Shown piece by piece: positions 7,309 through 15,245 of a stretch of 51,450 nt of DNA. A model generated the notes under the pieces. That model made no database searches. It had not been told where the DNA came from and worked only from the letters and a program-made list of their open reading frames with translations. The stretch covers positions 1-51,450 of the forward strand of contig JAEXZL010000012.1 of NCBI GenBank assembly GCA_023451395.1. Reading direction: 5' to 3'. Source of the DNA: Bacillota bacterium (lineage in GTDB: Bacteria; Bacillota; Clostridia; Clostridiales; Clostridiaceae). Numbering within the stretch: position 1 is the first letter of the stretch; each line of letters begins with the position of its first letter. A program made the translations under genes and the position numbers.

Positions 7309-8106
7309 ATGATAATATATATTGATATTCTCATTATGGAAAATCACTTGGTAAATCTATTTTTTCTTGTTATTACAGCTAATCTCCTAAAAATAAAGAA
7401 AAGCTATATTAGAATGCACATTGCAAGTCTTTTTGGAGCAATCTATACTCTGAGCTATTTTATTCCGTGGCTAAGCTTTCTTAAGGTAGCACCAATAAAG
7501 CTTGCATTTCCAATGATAATCTTAGCTATTGCTTTCAAGATTAAGAATTTTAGATTAATGCTAAAGGGATGGCTTATATATATATTTCTATCTTTCCTCT
7601 TAGCTGGTTTATGTTTTTCTATGGAAATGGGGTCTTATTCATTTTTTAGTGGTCTGATAGTTGAAAATGTCAGTTATAGAGGCATTCTTTTAGGTATAAT
7701 AATTATTTTGCTCTTAGGGGAGAGAGTTGTAACATACATTAAAGATAGGATTATTTACCAAGGATACTTATTCAAAATCCAAATAAAACACCACGGATAT
7801 AATAAAAGTTTTTCTGCTTTTTTAGATTCGGGAAATGAACTTAGGGAGCCAGTGACTAACCTCCCCGTTATAATTCTTGAGGGAGAAGCAGCAGGAAAGG
7901 AACTTAAGGAAGAAAGATGGGAGTACTTAATCCCTTATAGATTAATAGATGGTGGTATAGGAAATCTCCATGGCTTTATACCACAGGAAATAATACTATG
8001 GAGAGGAAAAGAATTTGAAAGTGTTAGAGCTGTTGTATGCATAACTAAAGAAACGCTAAGTAAAGAGAAGGAGTTTAGTGCATTATTATCAAGAGGAATA
8101 GTATAG
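7309..8106 (+). CDS. spoIIGA: Pro-sigma-E processing protease SpoIIGA
   Basis: A membrane aspartic protease that removes the pro-sequence of sigma-E after the sporulation septum forms, 265 residues. Five or so hydrophobic segments fill residues 1-140. The C-terminal cytoplasmic domain carries the catalytic motif F-L-D-S-G-N with Asp at 173. It lies ten bases upstream of sigE, the classical spoIIG operon. The ribosome binding site is AGGTGAGG. Length and layout fit the family; in Bacillus it is switched on by SpoIIR from the forespore. Confidence 0.93.
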   Translation: MIIYIDILIMENHLVNLFFLVITANLLKIKKSYIRMHIASLFGAIYTLSYFIPWLSFLKVAPIKLAFPMIILAIAFKIKNFRLMLKGWLIYIFLSFLLAGLCFSMEMGSYSFFSGLIVENVSYRGILLGIIIILLLGERVVTYIKDRIIYQGYLFKIQIKHHGYNKSFSAFLDSGNELREPVTNLPVIILEGEAAGKELKEERWEYLIPYRLIDGGIGNLHGFIPQEIILWRGKEFESVRAVVCITKETLSKEKEFSALLSRGIV

Positions 8107-8116
8107 GAGTGTTATT

Positions 8117-8824
8117 ATGTTTGATCTAAGAATATTTATTAATAGGCTATTCATTAAAGTGAAATTATTTACTAAGAAGCTATACTATGTGGGGGGGAAT
8201 GATGCTCTACCACCACCGCTTACAAAGGATGAGGAAGAAAGCTTTGTTAACATGCTAATGGAGGGTGAGGAAGGAGTTAGGAGTGTCCTTATTGAAAGAA
8301 ACCTAAGGCTCGTTGTCTACATAGCCAGAAAATTTGAAAATACTGGAGTAGGGGTAGAAGATCTAATTTCCGTCGGTACCATAGGCCTTATAAAAGCTGT
8401 TAATACCTTTAATCCCCAAAAAAAAATCAAGTTAGCTACCTATGCATCAAGATGTATTGAAAATGAAATATTAATGTATCTAAGACGTAATTCTAAGGTA
8501 AAGGCCGAAATTTCCTTTTATGAACCTTTAAATATTGACTGGGATGGTAACGAGCTACTGCTATCAGATATACTAGGCACGGATAATGATATAGTTTATA
8601 ATCTCATAGAAGATGAGGTGGATAAGGAGCTTCTTTTCACTGCTATGAAGAAGCTTAATGAAAGAGAAAAGGAGATAGTTAAACTTCGGTTTGGCTTATT
8701 TGGTAGCAAAGAGAAAACTCAAAAAGAAGTGGCTGATATGCTGGGGATATCCCAGTCATATATATCCAGATTAGAGAAGAGAATAATAAGAAGATTAAAA
8801 AAAGAAATTAGCAGAATGGTATAA
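8117..8824 (+). CDS. sigE: RNA polymerase sigma-E factor, pro-form
   Basis: Early mother-cell sporulation sigma factor, 235 residues. The basic-hydrophobic pro-sequence (about residues 1-27, ending near LYYVGGND) is the target of SpoIIGA encoded just upstream. Core motifs follow: LPPPLTKDEE, IERNLRLVVYIARKFENTG, DLISVGTIGLIKAVNTF, ATYASRCIENEILM, and the region 4 helix-turn-helix MLGISQSYISRLEKR. Co-transcribed with spoIIGA (10-base gap). It is distinguished from sigK by this context and by the longer pro-sequence. Confidence 0.96.
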   Translation: MFDLRIFINRLFIKVKLFTKKLYYVGGNDALPPPLTKDEEESFVNMLMEGEEGVRSVLIERNLRLVVYIARKFENTGVGVEDLISVGTIGLIKAVNTFNPQKKIKLATYASRCIENEILMYLRRNSKVKAEISFYEPLNIDWDGNELLLSDILGTDNDIVYNLIEDEVDKELLFTAMKKLNEREKEIVKLRFGLFGSKEKTQKEVADMLGISQSYISRLEKRIIRRLKKEISRMV

Positions 8825-8835
8825 GTATGTCTTTA

Positions 8836-8864
8836 GTATAAATTTCATTCCTCAGGAGATAATT
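8836..8864 (+). promoter_or_regulatory. Sigma-F-type promoter upstream of sigG
   Basis: GTATA at 8836-8840, a 14-bp spacer, then GGAGATAATT at 8855-8864. The -10 element fits the sigma-F consensus GGnnAnAmTW at every position. In Bacillus, sigG (spoIIIG) is transcribed by sigma-F in the forespore. Readthrough from sigE is also possible, as the gap is only 80 bases and holds no terminator. Confidence 0.6.
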
Positions 8865-8904
8865 CTAATAAAGCTTTTATTACTTCTGAAAGGAATGAGC
8901 TTAA

Positions 8905-9678
8905 ATGATGATTAATAAGGTGGAGATTTGCGGAGTAAATACCTCAAAGCTTCCAGTTCTAAAAGAAGCTGAAATGAAGCGGCTTCTTTTAGTGATGAAG
9001 GAAGGAAACACTGAGGCAAGAGAAACATTTATTAAGGGAAATTTAAGGCTTGTATTAAGCGTTATTCAACGATTTAATAATAGGGGAGAAAATGTTGATG
9101 ATTTGTTTCAGGTAGGATGTATAGGACTGATGAAGGCAATTGATAATTTTGATTTAAGCCAAAATGTAAGATTTTCAACCTATGCAGTACCGATGATAAT
9201 TGGAGAGATAAGAAGATATTTAAGAGATAATAATTCCATACGAGTAAGTAGATCCTTAAGAGATATTGCTTATAGGGCACTTCTTGTTAGAGATAGACTA
9301 GTTAATGAAAATAATAAGGAACCTACCATTTCTCAGATTGCAAAAGAATTAAATATTCCTAGAGAAGAGGTTGTTTTTGCTTTAGATGCTATCCAGGATC
9401 CTGTGTCCTTGTTTGAGCCAATATACCATGATGGTGGTGATGCTATTTATGTTATGGATCAGATAAGTGATAGCAAAAACCTCGATGATTCCTGGCTTGA
9501 AAATATAGCAATTAGAGAGGCTATGAAGAAGCTTAATAACAGAGAAAAATTAATACTTACCTTAAGATTTTTCAATGGACGAACACAGATGGAGGTTGCG
9601 GAAGAAATAGGAATATCTCAAGCTCAGGTGTCTAGATTAGAGAAAACGGCATTGCGTCATATGAAGAAATATGTTTAA
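8905..9678 (+). CDS. sigG: RNA polymerase sigma-G factor (late forespore)
   Basis: A 257-residue forespore sigma factor. The opening NKVEICGVNTSKLPVLK is diagnostic of SigG. It is followed by NLRLVLSVIQRFNNRGE, DDLFQVGCIGLMKAIDNF, STYAVPMIIGEIRRYLRDN, the region 3 segment around RVSRSLRDIAY, and region 4 EEIGISQAQVSRLEKTAL. There is no pro-sequence, as expected; activity is normally checked by anti-sigma factors. Start ATG 8905 or the adjacent ATG 8908, after AAGGA. A sigma-F-type promoter lies 40 bases upstream. Confidence 0.97.
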   Translation: MMINKVEICGVNTSKLPVLKEAEMKRLLLVMKEGNTEARETFIKGNLRLVLSVIQRFNNRGENVDDLFQVGCIGLMKAIDNFDLSQNVRFSTYAVPMIIGEIRRYLRDNNSIRVSRSLRDIAYRALLVRDRLVNENNKEPTISQIAKELNIPREEVVFALDAIQDPVSLFEPIYHDGGDAIYVMDQISDSKNLDDSWLENIAIREAMKKLNNREKLILTLRFFNGRTQMEVAEEIGISQAQVSRLEKTALRHMKKYV

Positions 9679-9698
9679 GAGCCCCTAGGCTCTTTTTT
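9678..9698 (+). terminator. Rho-independent terminator after sigG
   Basis: AGAGCC pairs with GGCTCT (9678-9683 with 9688-9693) around a CCTA loop, followed by a T-run. It ends the spoIIGA-sigE-sigG cluster. Confidence 0.85.
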
Positions 9699-9756
9699 CT
9701 TTAGAAAATAAAACTATTGAATTATTACAATAATTAATAATGTAATTTATCCTTAT

Positions 9757-9785
9757 GTATAATATATGTGTCCCTTACATAGTAT
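9757..9785 (+). promoter_or_regulatory. Possible sigma-E-type promoter before the ymxH-type gene
   Basis: GTATAAT (9757-9763) and CATAGTAT (9778-9785) are 14 bp apart. The -10 keeps CATA and the final T of the sigma-E consensus CATACAnT; the -35 is partial. The match is moderate, but the downstream family is sporulation-linked. Confidence 0.4.
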
Positions 9786-9848
9786 TAATTAATAAAATAA
9801 TACTTTAAAGATAATCTAGATAAATAGCTTTAAGTTGGAGGGGGATAA

Positions 9849-10109
9849 ATGGAAAACTCATTATTTTCAATTAACAATATAAGATCAATGGAAGTTATAG
9901 ACATAACCTTAGGAAGAAAGCTTGGTTATATTAAAGATTTAAAGATTGATTGTCAGGACTGCAAAATATTATCTATATTAATACCTGTTAGCAAAAATAA
10001 TTGGTTAAGCAAATTCGAGCTTATGGAGATTCCATGGGATGATATAGTTAAAGTAGGTGTAGATGTAATTTTAGTAAAAGGAGAAGGGGAAATTAACGGG
10101 AATAACTAG
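9849..10109 (+). CDS. YlmC/YmxH-family PRC-barrel sporulation protein
   Basis: An 86-residue single-domain PRC-barrel protein. Recognisable features are SINNIRSMEVIDITLGRKLGYI, the buried KILSILIPV strand and the EIPWDDIVKVGVDVILV end. Members of this family (YlmC/YmxH) are induced in sporulation in Bacillus and Clostridium; the biochemical role is not known. The ribosome binding site is GGAGGGGG. A possible sigma-E promoter lies about 65 bases upstream. It sits between sigG and nrdR. Confidence 0.8.
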   Translation: MENSLFSINNIRSMEVIDITLGRKLGYIKDLKIDCQDCKILSILIPVSKNNWLSKFELMEIPWDDIVKVGVDVILVKGEGEINGNN

Positions 10110-10166
10110 ATATTATTAATATATAAAGGTATAATATATTTAACTACAAAGGAAGGAAGTGAACCG

Positions 10167-10619
10167 ATGAAGTGTCCATTTTGTTCTTACGAAGAAAGTA
10201 AAGTAGTTGATTCCCGTTCAACAGAGGATTATACAGCTATTAGACGAAGAAGAGAATGTTTGAAATGTGCAAAGAGATATACTACCTATGAAAAAATTGA
10301 AGATATACCTATTCAAGTTATTAAGAAGGATTTAACAAGGGAAAATTTCGATAAAAATAAAATTATAAATGGGCTTATTAAAGCATGTCAAAAGAGACCT
10401 GTTTCTTTAACACAAATAGAAAACATCGCTTCACAGGTGGAGAAGGTGCTAAGCAATCAGATGAATCAAGAGGTTAAATCGGACTTTATCGGAGAATTGG
10501 TAATGGAGAGATTAAAGAAGATTGATGAGGTATCCTATGTAAGATTTGCATCTGTATATAGACAATTTACAGATGTTAATACCTTTATGGAAGAAATCAG
10601 AAATCTCATGAATAAGTAG
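10167..10619 (+). CDS. nrdR: Transcriptional repressor NrdR
   Basis: A 150-residue repressor of ribonucleotide reductase genes that senses ATP/dATP. An N-terminal zinc ribbon (CPFC at 3-6, then CLKC near 32) is followed by an ATP-cone domain starting at about residue 47 (IPIQVIKKD, FDKNKIINGLIKACQKRPVS). The motif VDSRSTEDYTAIRRRREC is characteristic. The ribosome binding site is GGAAGG. A terminator separates it from pgeF. No nrd genes are in the window, so its targets lie elsewhere. Confidence 0.97.
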   Translation: MKCPFCSYEESKVVDSRSTEDYTAIRRRRECLKCAKRYTTYEKIEDIPIQVIKKDLTRENFDKNKIINGLIKACQKRPVSLTQIENIASQVEKVLSNQMNQEVKSDFIGELVMERLKKIDEVSYVRFASVYRQFTDVNTFMEEIRNLMNK

Positions 10620-10620
10620 T

Positions 10621-10651
10621 AAGTCAGACCTTTTTGGGTTTGACTTTTTTC
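10621..10651 (+). terminator. Rho-independent terminator after nrdR
   Basis: AAGTCAGACC pairs with GGTTTGACTT (10 bp with one G-T pair), followed by TTTTT. Confidence 0.88.
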
Positions 10652-10673
10652 TTTAAGGATTAGGAGGCGTTAT

Positions 10674-11372
10674 ATGGAAGTTATAGATGTTCAGGGGGAC
10701 GTATTTCTAAAGGATTATATAAAAGGTGCTAATTTTATTTTTTCTACAGGAGAAAAGGGGTTAGATATAAATATCAATAATATTAATGCAAAAAAGGAAT
10801 TACTTATAGATCATTTTTCTTTAAAAGATATAGGTTATATAAGGCAATGCCATAGTGATACAGTAGGTAACTATAATGGAGAGGTTATTATTGGAGATGG
10901 CTTAATAGGACATGAGTCACTGGTAGCTCTAGGTGTTTTTACTGCAGATTGTGTTCCCATATTAATTTGTGACATAAAAAAACAGGCAGTTGCAGCTATA
11001 CATAGTGGCTGGAAGGGAACATATAATAATATTGTTGTTAAAGCTATTGAAAAGCTAATTAAAGATGAAGGGTCATTACTTGAGAACATAATCATATATA
11101 TAGGACCACATATAAAGAGCTGCTGTTATGAGGTTAGTGAAGACCTTAAAAGAAACTTTATAAATAAAGGTTTTTCTTCTACTAATTTTGATAATAGAAA
11201 TCTTAGCTTATCTTCATGCATAAAGGATAGCCTTTTAAATATTGGGGTGAATAAGGATAATATTTATGAAGCTCAGTATTGCACAAGATGCTCTAAGGAT
11301 ATTAAATTTAATTCCTATAGAAGAGATGGAGAACATAGTGGAAGAAATTATTCTTTCGTCTTTTTTAGCTAG
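10674..11372 (+). CDS. pgeF: Peptidoglycan editing factor / purine nucleoside phosphorylase (YlmD, LACC1 family)
   Basis: A 232-residue member of the PgeF/YfiH/YlmD family. Members are multicopper-oxidase-fold-like enzymes; some act as purine nucleoside phosphorylase/adenosine deaminase, and in E. coli the protein prevents L-Ser misincorporation into muropeptides. Visible metal-site motifs are QCHSDTV, GVFTADCVPILI, AIHSGWKGTYNNI, IGPHIKSCCYEV and the C-terminal SYRRDGEHSGRNYSF. The ribosome binding site is AGGAGG. The exact substrate here is not resolved by sequence. Confidence 0.9.
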   Translation: MEVIDVQGDVFLKDYIKGANFIFSTGEKGLDININNINAKKELLIDHFSLKDIGYIRQCHSDTVGNYNGEVIIGDGLIGHESLVALGVFTADCVPILICDIKKQAVAAIHSGWKGTYNNIVVKAIEKLIKDEGSLLENIIIYIGPHIKSCCYEVSEDLKRNFINKGFSSTNFDNRNLSLSSCIKDSLLNIGVNKDNIYEAQYCTRCSKDIKFNSYRRDGEHSGRNYSFVFFS

Positions 11373-11413
11373 AAATCTATTTGATTATAATTAGGTGGTA
11401 ACTGTGCAAATTG

Positions 11414-11442
11414 TTGACTATACCTTATAATTAAGGTAATAT
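11414..11442 (+). promoter_or_regulatory. Sigma-A promoter with an inverted repeat in the spacer
   Basis: TTGACT (11414-11419) and TAATAT (11437-11442) are 17 bp apart. The spacer and first -10 bases hold a 7-bp inverted repeat, TACCTTA/TAAGGTA (11421-11427 and 11432-11438), placed where a repressor could block polymerase. It would drive the DUF512-der-gpsA run. Confidence 0.5.
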
Positions 11443-11475
11443 AACTTAATGATAACGGTTATGAGGAGTGTATAT

Positions 11476-12807
11476 ATGAACAATATAATATCCAAGGTAA
11501 AACCCGAAAGCATAGCCATGGAATTAGGTGTTGAAGTTGGCGATAAACTCATTTCAATAAATGATAAAGAAATTGAAGATATATTAGATTATAAGTTTTT
11601 AGTTGCTGATGAATATTTAACTATGAATATTGAAAAGATGGATGGAGAAATATGGCAGCTGGAAATCGAAAAGGACTATGATGAAGAGCTCGGATTGGAA
11701 TTTGAGAATTCTATTATGGACCAAGCGAAAAGCTGCAGAAATAACTGTATGTTCTGTTTTATAGATCAGCTTCCTAAAGGTATGAGAGAAACCTTATATT
11801 TTAAGGATGACGATTCTAGGTTATCCTTCTTACAAGGAAACTTTGTTACTTTAACAAATATGAGTGAAGAAGATATAGATAGAATTATAAAATACAGAAT
11901 TAGTCCAATAAATGTTTCTGTCCATACTACTAATGGGGAGCTTAGAAAAAAAATGCTCAATAACCGCTTTGCTGGAAATATATATAGTAGATTGAAAAGG
12001 TTAGCTGATGCGGGAATAACTCTAAATGCTCAAATTGTTACAATACCAGGAATCAATAATGGAAGTGAGCTAATTAATACAGTAGAAGATTTATTTAAGC
12101 TTCATCCAAGTCTAGAAAATGTTGCTGCTGTACCAGTAGGCATAACAAAGTTTAGAGAAGGTCTTAAAGAGATTACTCCTTTTAATAAGGAAAGTGCTAA
12201 GGAAGAGATAGAAAGGGTCAAAACTCTCCAGGATAAATTCTATAAAATAATAGGGGAGCCATTTATAAGATTATCCGATGAATTTTATGTCCTTGCTGAA
12301 GAAGAAGTGCCTGAAAAGGATTTCTATAATGGCTTTAATCAACTAGAAGATGGAGTTGGAATGATCAGGATTCTTAGAGAAAATATAAGCAGGAATATTT
12401 CTGACCTTGATAAGAATCTAAGAGGTTCCTTTACACTAATAACTGGAACCTCCGGATACAAGGAGCTTCTTTTGGTATCTGAAGCCATAGAGAAGGAAAA
12501 TAAAGAAATTCAAATAAAAGTTCTAGAGATTGTAAATGACTTTTTTGGGGAGAGCATAACAGTGGCAGGACTTCTTACAGGCAGAGATATAGTAAGAGCA
12601 CTAAAAAACAATAACATAAAGGGTAAGGTTATAATGCCAAGGAATATGCTTAGAGCTGGAGAAAAAGTTTTCCTAGATGATATGACAATAGAAGATATAG
12701 AAAGGGATACTGGTTCCAATATTATTGTAGTAGATTACACTGGTGAAGATTTAATTGATTGTATTAACAAGGAGCTAAAGGAGGAAGTTAAATGGGTAAA
12801 CCAATAG
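11476..12807 (+). CDS. DUF512-family radical SAM protein with N-terminal PDZ domain
   Basis: A 443-residue iron-sulphur protein. A PDZ-like domain (residues 2-60, with GVEVGDKLISIND) precedes a CxxxCxxC cluster, C87, C91 and C94, typical of radical SAM enzymes. A C-terminal DUF512 domain follows from about residue 270. Its reaction is not known; the gene is widely conserved in clostridia next to der. The chosen start is ATG 11476, seven bases after GAGGAG; an ATG at 11449 lies in frame but has no ribosome binding site. It overlaps der by 16 bases, so the two are translationally linked. Confidence 0.85.
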   Translation: MNNIISKVKPESIAMELGVEVGDKLISINDKEIEDILDYKFLVADEYLTMNIEKMDGEIWQLEIEKDYDEELGLEFENSIMDQAKSCRNNCMFCFIDQLPKGMRETLYFKDDDSRLSFLQGNFVTLTNMSEEDIDRIIKYRISPINVSVHTTNGELRKKMLNNRFAGNIYSRLKRLADAGITLNAQIVTIPGINNGSELINTVEDLFKLHPSLENVAAVPVGITKFREGLKEITPFNKESAKEEIERVKTLQDKFYKIIGEPFIRLSDEFYVLAEEEVPEKDFYNGFNQLEDGVGMIRILRENISRNISDLDKNLRGSFTLITGTSGYKELLLVSEAIEKENKEIQIKVLEIVNDFFGESITVAGLLTGRDIVRALKNNNIKGKVIMPRNMLRAGEKVFLDDMTIEDIERDTGSNIIVVDYTGEDLIDCINKELKEEVKWVNQ

Positions 12808-14108
12808 TAGCAATTGTAGGAAGGCCAAATGTAGGAAAGTCTACATTATTCAATAAGTTAGCAGGAAAAAGAATATCAATAGTAGAGGATAAGCCAGGAA
12901 TAACACGAGATAGAGTCTATGCTGAAGCAGAATGGTTAAAATATAAATTTACTATTATAGATACTGGTGGTATTGAACCTGAGAATGGTGATGTTATTTT
13001 ATCTCAGATGCGTAGACAGGCTGAAATTGCTATTGATACAGCGGATGTGATAGTTTTTATCGTTGATGGTAAGGAAGGCATAACCCCTGCTGATTATGAA
13101 GTATCACAGATGCTGAGAATGAGCAATAAAAATGTAGTGCTTGTGGTTAATAAAATTGATTCAATTAATGAAGAGAACAATGCATATGAGTTTTATAATT
13201 TGGGAATAGGTGATCCTATAACCATATCTTCTACTCAAGGATTAGGCCTTGGCGATATGCTTGATAAGGTGGTTGAGGGCTTTAAGGGTTATGATGAAGA
13301 AGAGGAAGAGGAAGAAATTATAAAAATAGCAGTAGTAGGTAAACCAAATGTGGGTAAGTCCTCACTAATTAATAAGCTTTTAGGCGAGGAAAGAGTTATA
13401 GTTAGCAATGTACCAGGAACTACTAGAGATGCTATAGACAGTAGATTAGAAACAGAACTTGGAAAGTTCTTGCTCATTGATACTGCAGGGCTTAGAAGGA
13501 AAAGCAAGGTTAAAGAAGAGGTGGAAAGATACAGCGTTGTAAGAACACTTACTGCTGTTGATAGATCCGATATATGCATCCTAATAATAGATGCTCAGGA
13601 AGGGGTAACAGATCAGGATGAAAAGATTATTGGTTATGCCCATGAGCAAAAAAAAGCAATAATGGTAATAGTAAACAAGTGGGATCTTATAGAGAAAGAC
13701 GATAAGACCATGGATAAGTATAAAAAAGATATAGAGGCAAACTTGAATTTTATCAGCTATGCCCCATACCTATTTATATCTGCATTAACAGGGCAGAGAG
13801 TACATAAGGTATTGAACTTTGCAAAACTTTGTTACAGTAACTATTCTAAGAGAATATCTACTGGTATATTAAATGAGGTAGTAAATCGTGCAGTGCTAAT
13901 GAAAGAACCTCCGGTTGTTGGTATAAAAAGGCTTAAAATATATTATGCAACTCAGGTTGCAACGAAGCCTCCAACATTTATTTTCTTTGTTAATGATCGA
14001 AGTGCACTCCATTTTTCTTACGAGAGATATTTAGAAAATCAAATTAGAGATAGCTTTGATTTTAGAGGAACGGGGATTAAGATAGAATACAGGGAGAGGA
14101 AGGAGTAA
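12792..14108 (+). CDS. der: Ribosome-assembly GTPase Der (EngA)
   Basis: A 438-residue GTPase with two consecutive G domains, needed for 50S ribosome maturation. G1 motifs are GRPNVGKST at 8-16 and GKPNVGKSS near residue 183; G3 motifs are DTGG and DTAG; G4 motifs are NKID and NKWD. A KH-like domain ends the protein. A short acidic linker (EEEEEE) lies between the domains. The ribosome binding site AAAGGAGG is inside the upstream gene. gpsA follows one base after the stop. Confidence 0.97.
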   Translation: MGKPIVAIVGRPNVGKSTLFNKLAGKRISIVEDKPGITRDRVYAEAEWLKYKFTIIDTGGIEPENGDVILSQMRRQAEIAIDTADVIVFIVDGKEGITPADYEVSQMLRMSNKNVVLVVNKIDSINEENNAYEFYNLGIGDPITISSTQGLGLGDMLDKVVEGFKGYDEEEEEEEIIKIAVVGKPNVGKSSLINKLLGEERVIVSNVPGTTRDAIDSRLETELGKFLLIDTAGLRRKSKVKEEVERYSVVRTLTAVDRSDICILIIDAQEGVTDQDEKIIGYAHEQKKAIMVIVNKWDLIEKDDKTMDKYKKDIEANLNFISYAPYLFISALTGQRVHKVLNFAKLCYSNYSKRISTGILNEVVNRAVLMKEPPVVGIKRLKIYYATQVATKPPTFIFFVNDRSALHFSYERYLENQIRDSFDFRGTGIKIEYRERKE

Positions 14109-14109
14109 A

Positions 14110-15102
14110 ATGAATAAAATTGCTTTTTTAGGTGCAGGCAGTTTTGGAACTGCTCTTGCGATACACTTAGCAAATAAAGGTGAAACGATCAGCATATGGG
14201 ACAGAAAAATAAATGTTGTAGATGAGATAAATAATCTAAGAAGCAATAAAAAATATTCGAAAGATGCTCTAATTCCTTCCTCCATTACAGCATATGAAGA
14301 TATAAGAGAGGCTGTAAAGGGATGCAATTATGTAGTTTTATCTGTACCATCTCATGCCATAAGAGAAGTTTGCAGGCTTATTAAGGGAGCCGTTGAAGAA
14401 AATTCTGTCATAATAAATATTGCAAAGGGAATTGAAGAAAGCAGTAAAAAAAGGTTATCCCAAGTAATAGAAGAAGAGCTAAACTTTCCTGTAGCTGTTA
14501 TTTCTGGACCTAGCCATGCTGAAGAAGTCCTACTTGAAATGCCTACGACAGTAGTTGTTTCATCCAAGGATATGGTTCTTGCTGAAAAAGTTCAAGATTT
14601 ATTTATGAGCAATAATTTTAGAGTTTATACCAATGACGATCTTATCGGAATAGAAATAGGCGGATCTGTAAAAAACATAATAGCACTTGCAGCTGGAGTT
14701 TGTGATGGTATAGGCTACGGAGACAATGCTAAGGCAGCATTAATGACTAGAGGAATGAAGGAGATAATGAGAATAGGAGAGAAGCTTGGAGGCAGGGCTG
14801 AGACCTTTTCAGGACTAACGGGTATGGGAGACCTTATAGTTACCTGTACTAGCATGCATAGCAGAAATAGAAGAGCAGGAATACTTATTGGAAAAGGGAT
14901 GACACTTGAAGCTGCAATTAATGAGGTTGGCACTGTAGTAGAGGGGGTAAAGGCATGTAAAGCATTCTATGAGCTAAAGGAAGAGCTTCAAGTAGATATG
15001 CCTATTACTCATGTGCTCTATAATGTGCTATTTATGTCTAAGTCACCAGAAAGTGCTGTGGAAGAGCTTATGAATAGAGATAAAAAGAACGAAGCTTATT
15101 GA
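14110..15102 (+). CDS. gpsA: Glycerol-3-phosphate dehydrogenase [NAD(P)+]
   Basis: Makes sn-glycerol 3-phosphate from dihydroxyacetone phosphate for phospholipid synthesis; cytosolic, 330 residues. The nucleotide-binding loop is GAGSFGTALA at 8-17. The catalytic-domain motifs are GPSHAEEV, GGSVKNIIALAAGVCDG (with the catalytic Lys) and TFSGLTGMGDLIVTCTS. The start follows der by one base, with GGAGAGGAAGGAG as ribosome binding site. The der-gpsA-spoIVA order is common in Firmicutes. Confidence 0.97.
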   Translation: MNKIAFLGAGSFGTALAIHLANKGETISIWDRKINVVDEINNLRSNKKYSKDALIPSSITAYEDIREAVKGCNYVVLSVPSHAIREVCRLIKGAVEENSVIINIAKGIEESSKKRLSQVIEEELNFPVAVISGPSHAEEVLLEMPTTVVVSSKDMVLAEKVQDLFMSNNFRVYTNDDLIGIEIGGSVKNIIALAAGVCDGIGYGDNAKAALMTRGMKEIMRIGEKLGGRAETFSGLTGMGDLIVTCTSMHSRNRRAGILIGKGMTLEAAINEVGTVVEGVKACKAFYELKEELQVDMPITHVLYNVLFMSKSPESAVEELMNRDKKNEAY

Positions 15103-15121
15103 TTAGCTAGTATTTATATGT

Positions 15122-15147
15122 AGTGCCCTTTGGGCACTTATTTTTTT
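15122..15147 (+). terminator. Rho-independent terminator after gpsA
   Basis: AGTGCCC pairs with GGGCACT around TTT, followed by TTATTTTTTT. It separates gpsA from spoIVA. Confidence 0.88.
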
Positions 15148-15245
15148 AAAAAAATCCTGGAGACCTTCAATTATTATCATATATCTCCATATTTTTGAGT
15201 ATATATGTATTGTTAATATTAAGTTATATTATAGGGAGGTATATC

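Noticed and set aside
15150..15233. Sigma-E promoter before spoIVA
   Set aside because: Several CATATnnT-like words occur in the AT-rich leader, but none has a matching -35 at 13-15 bp.
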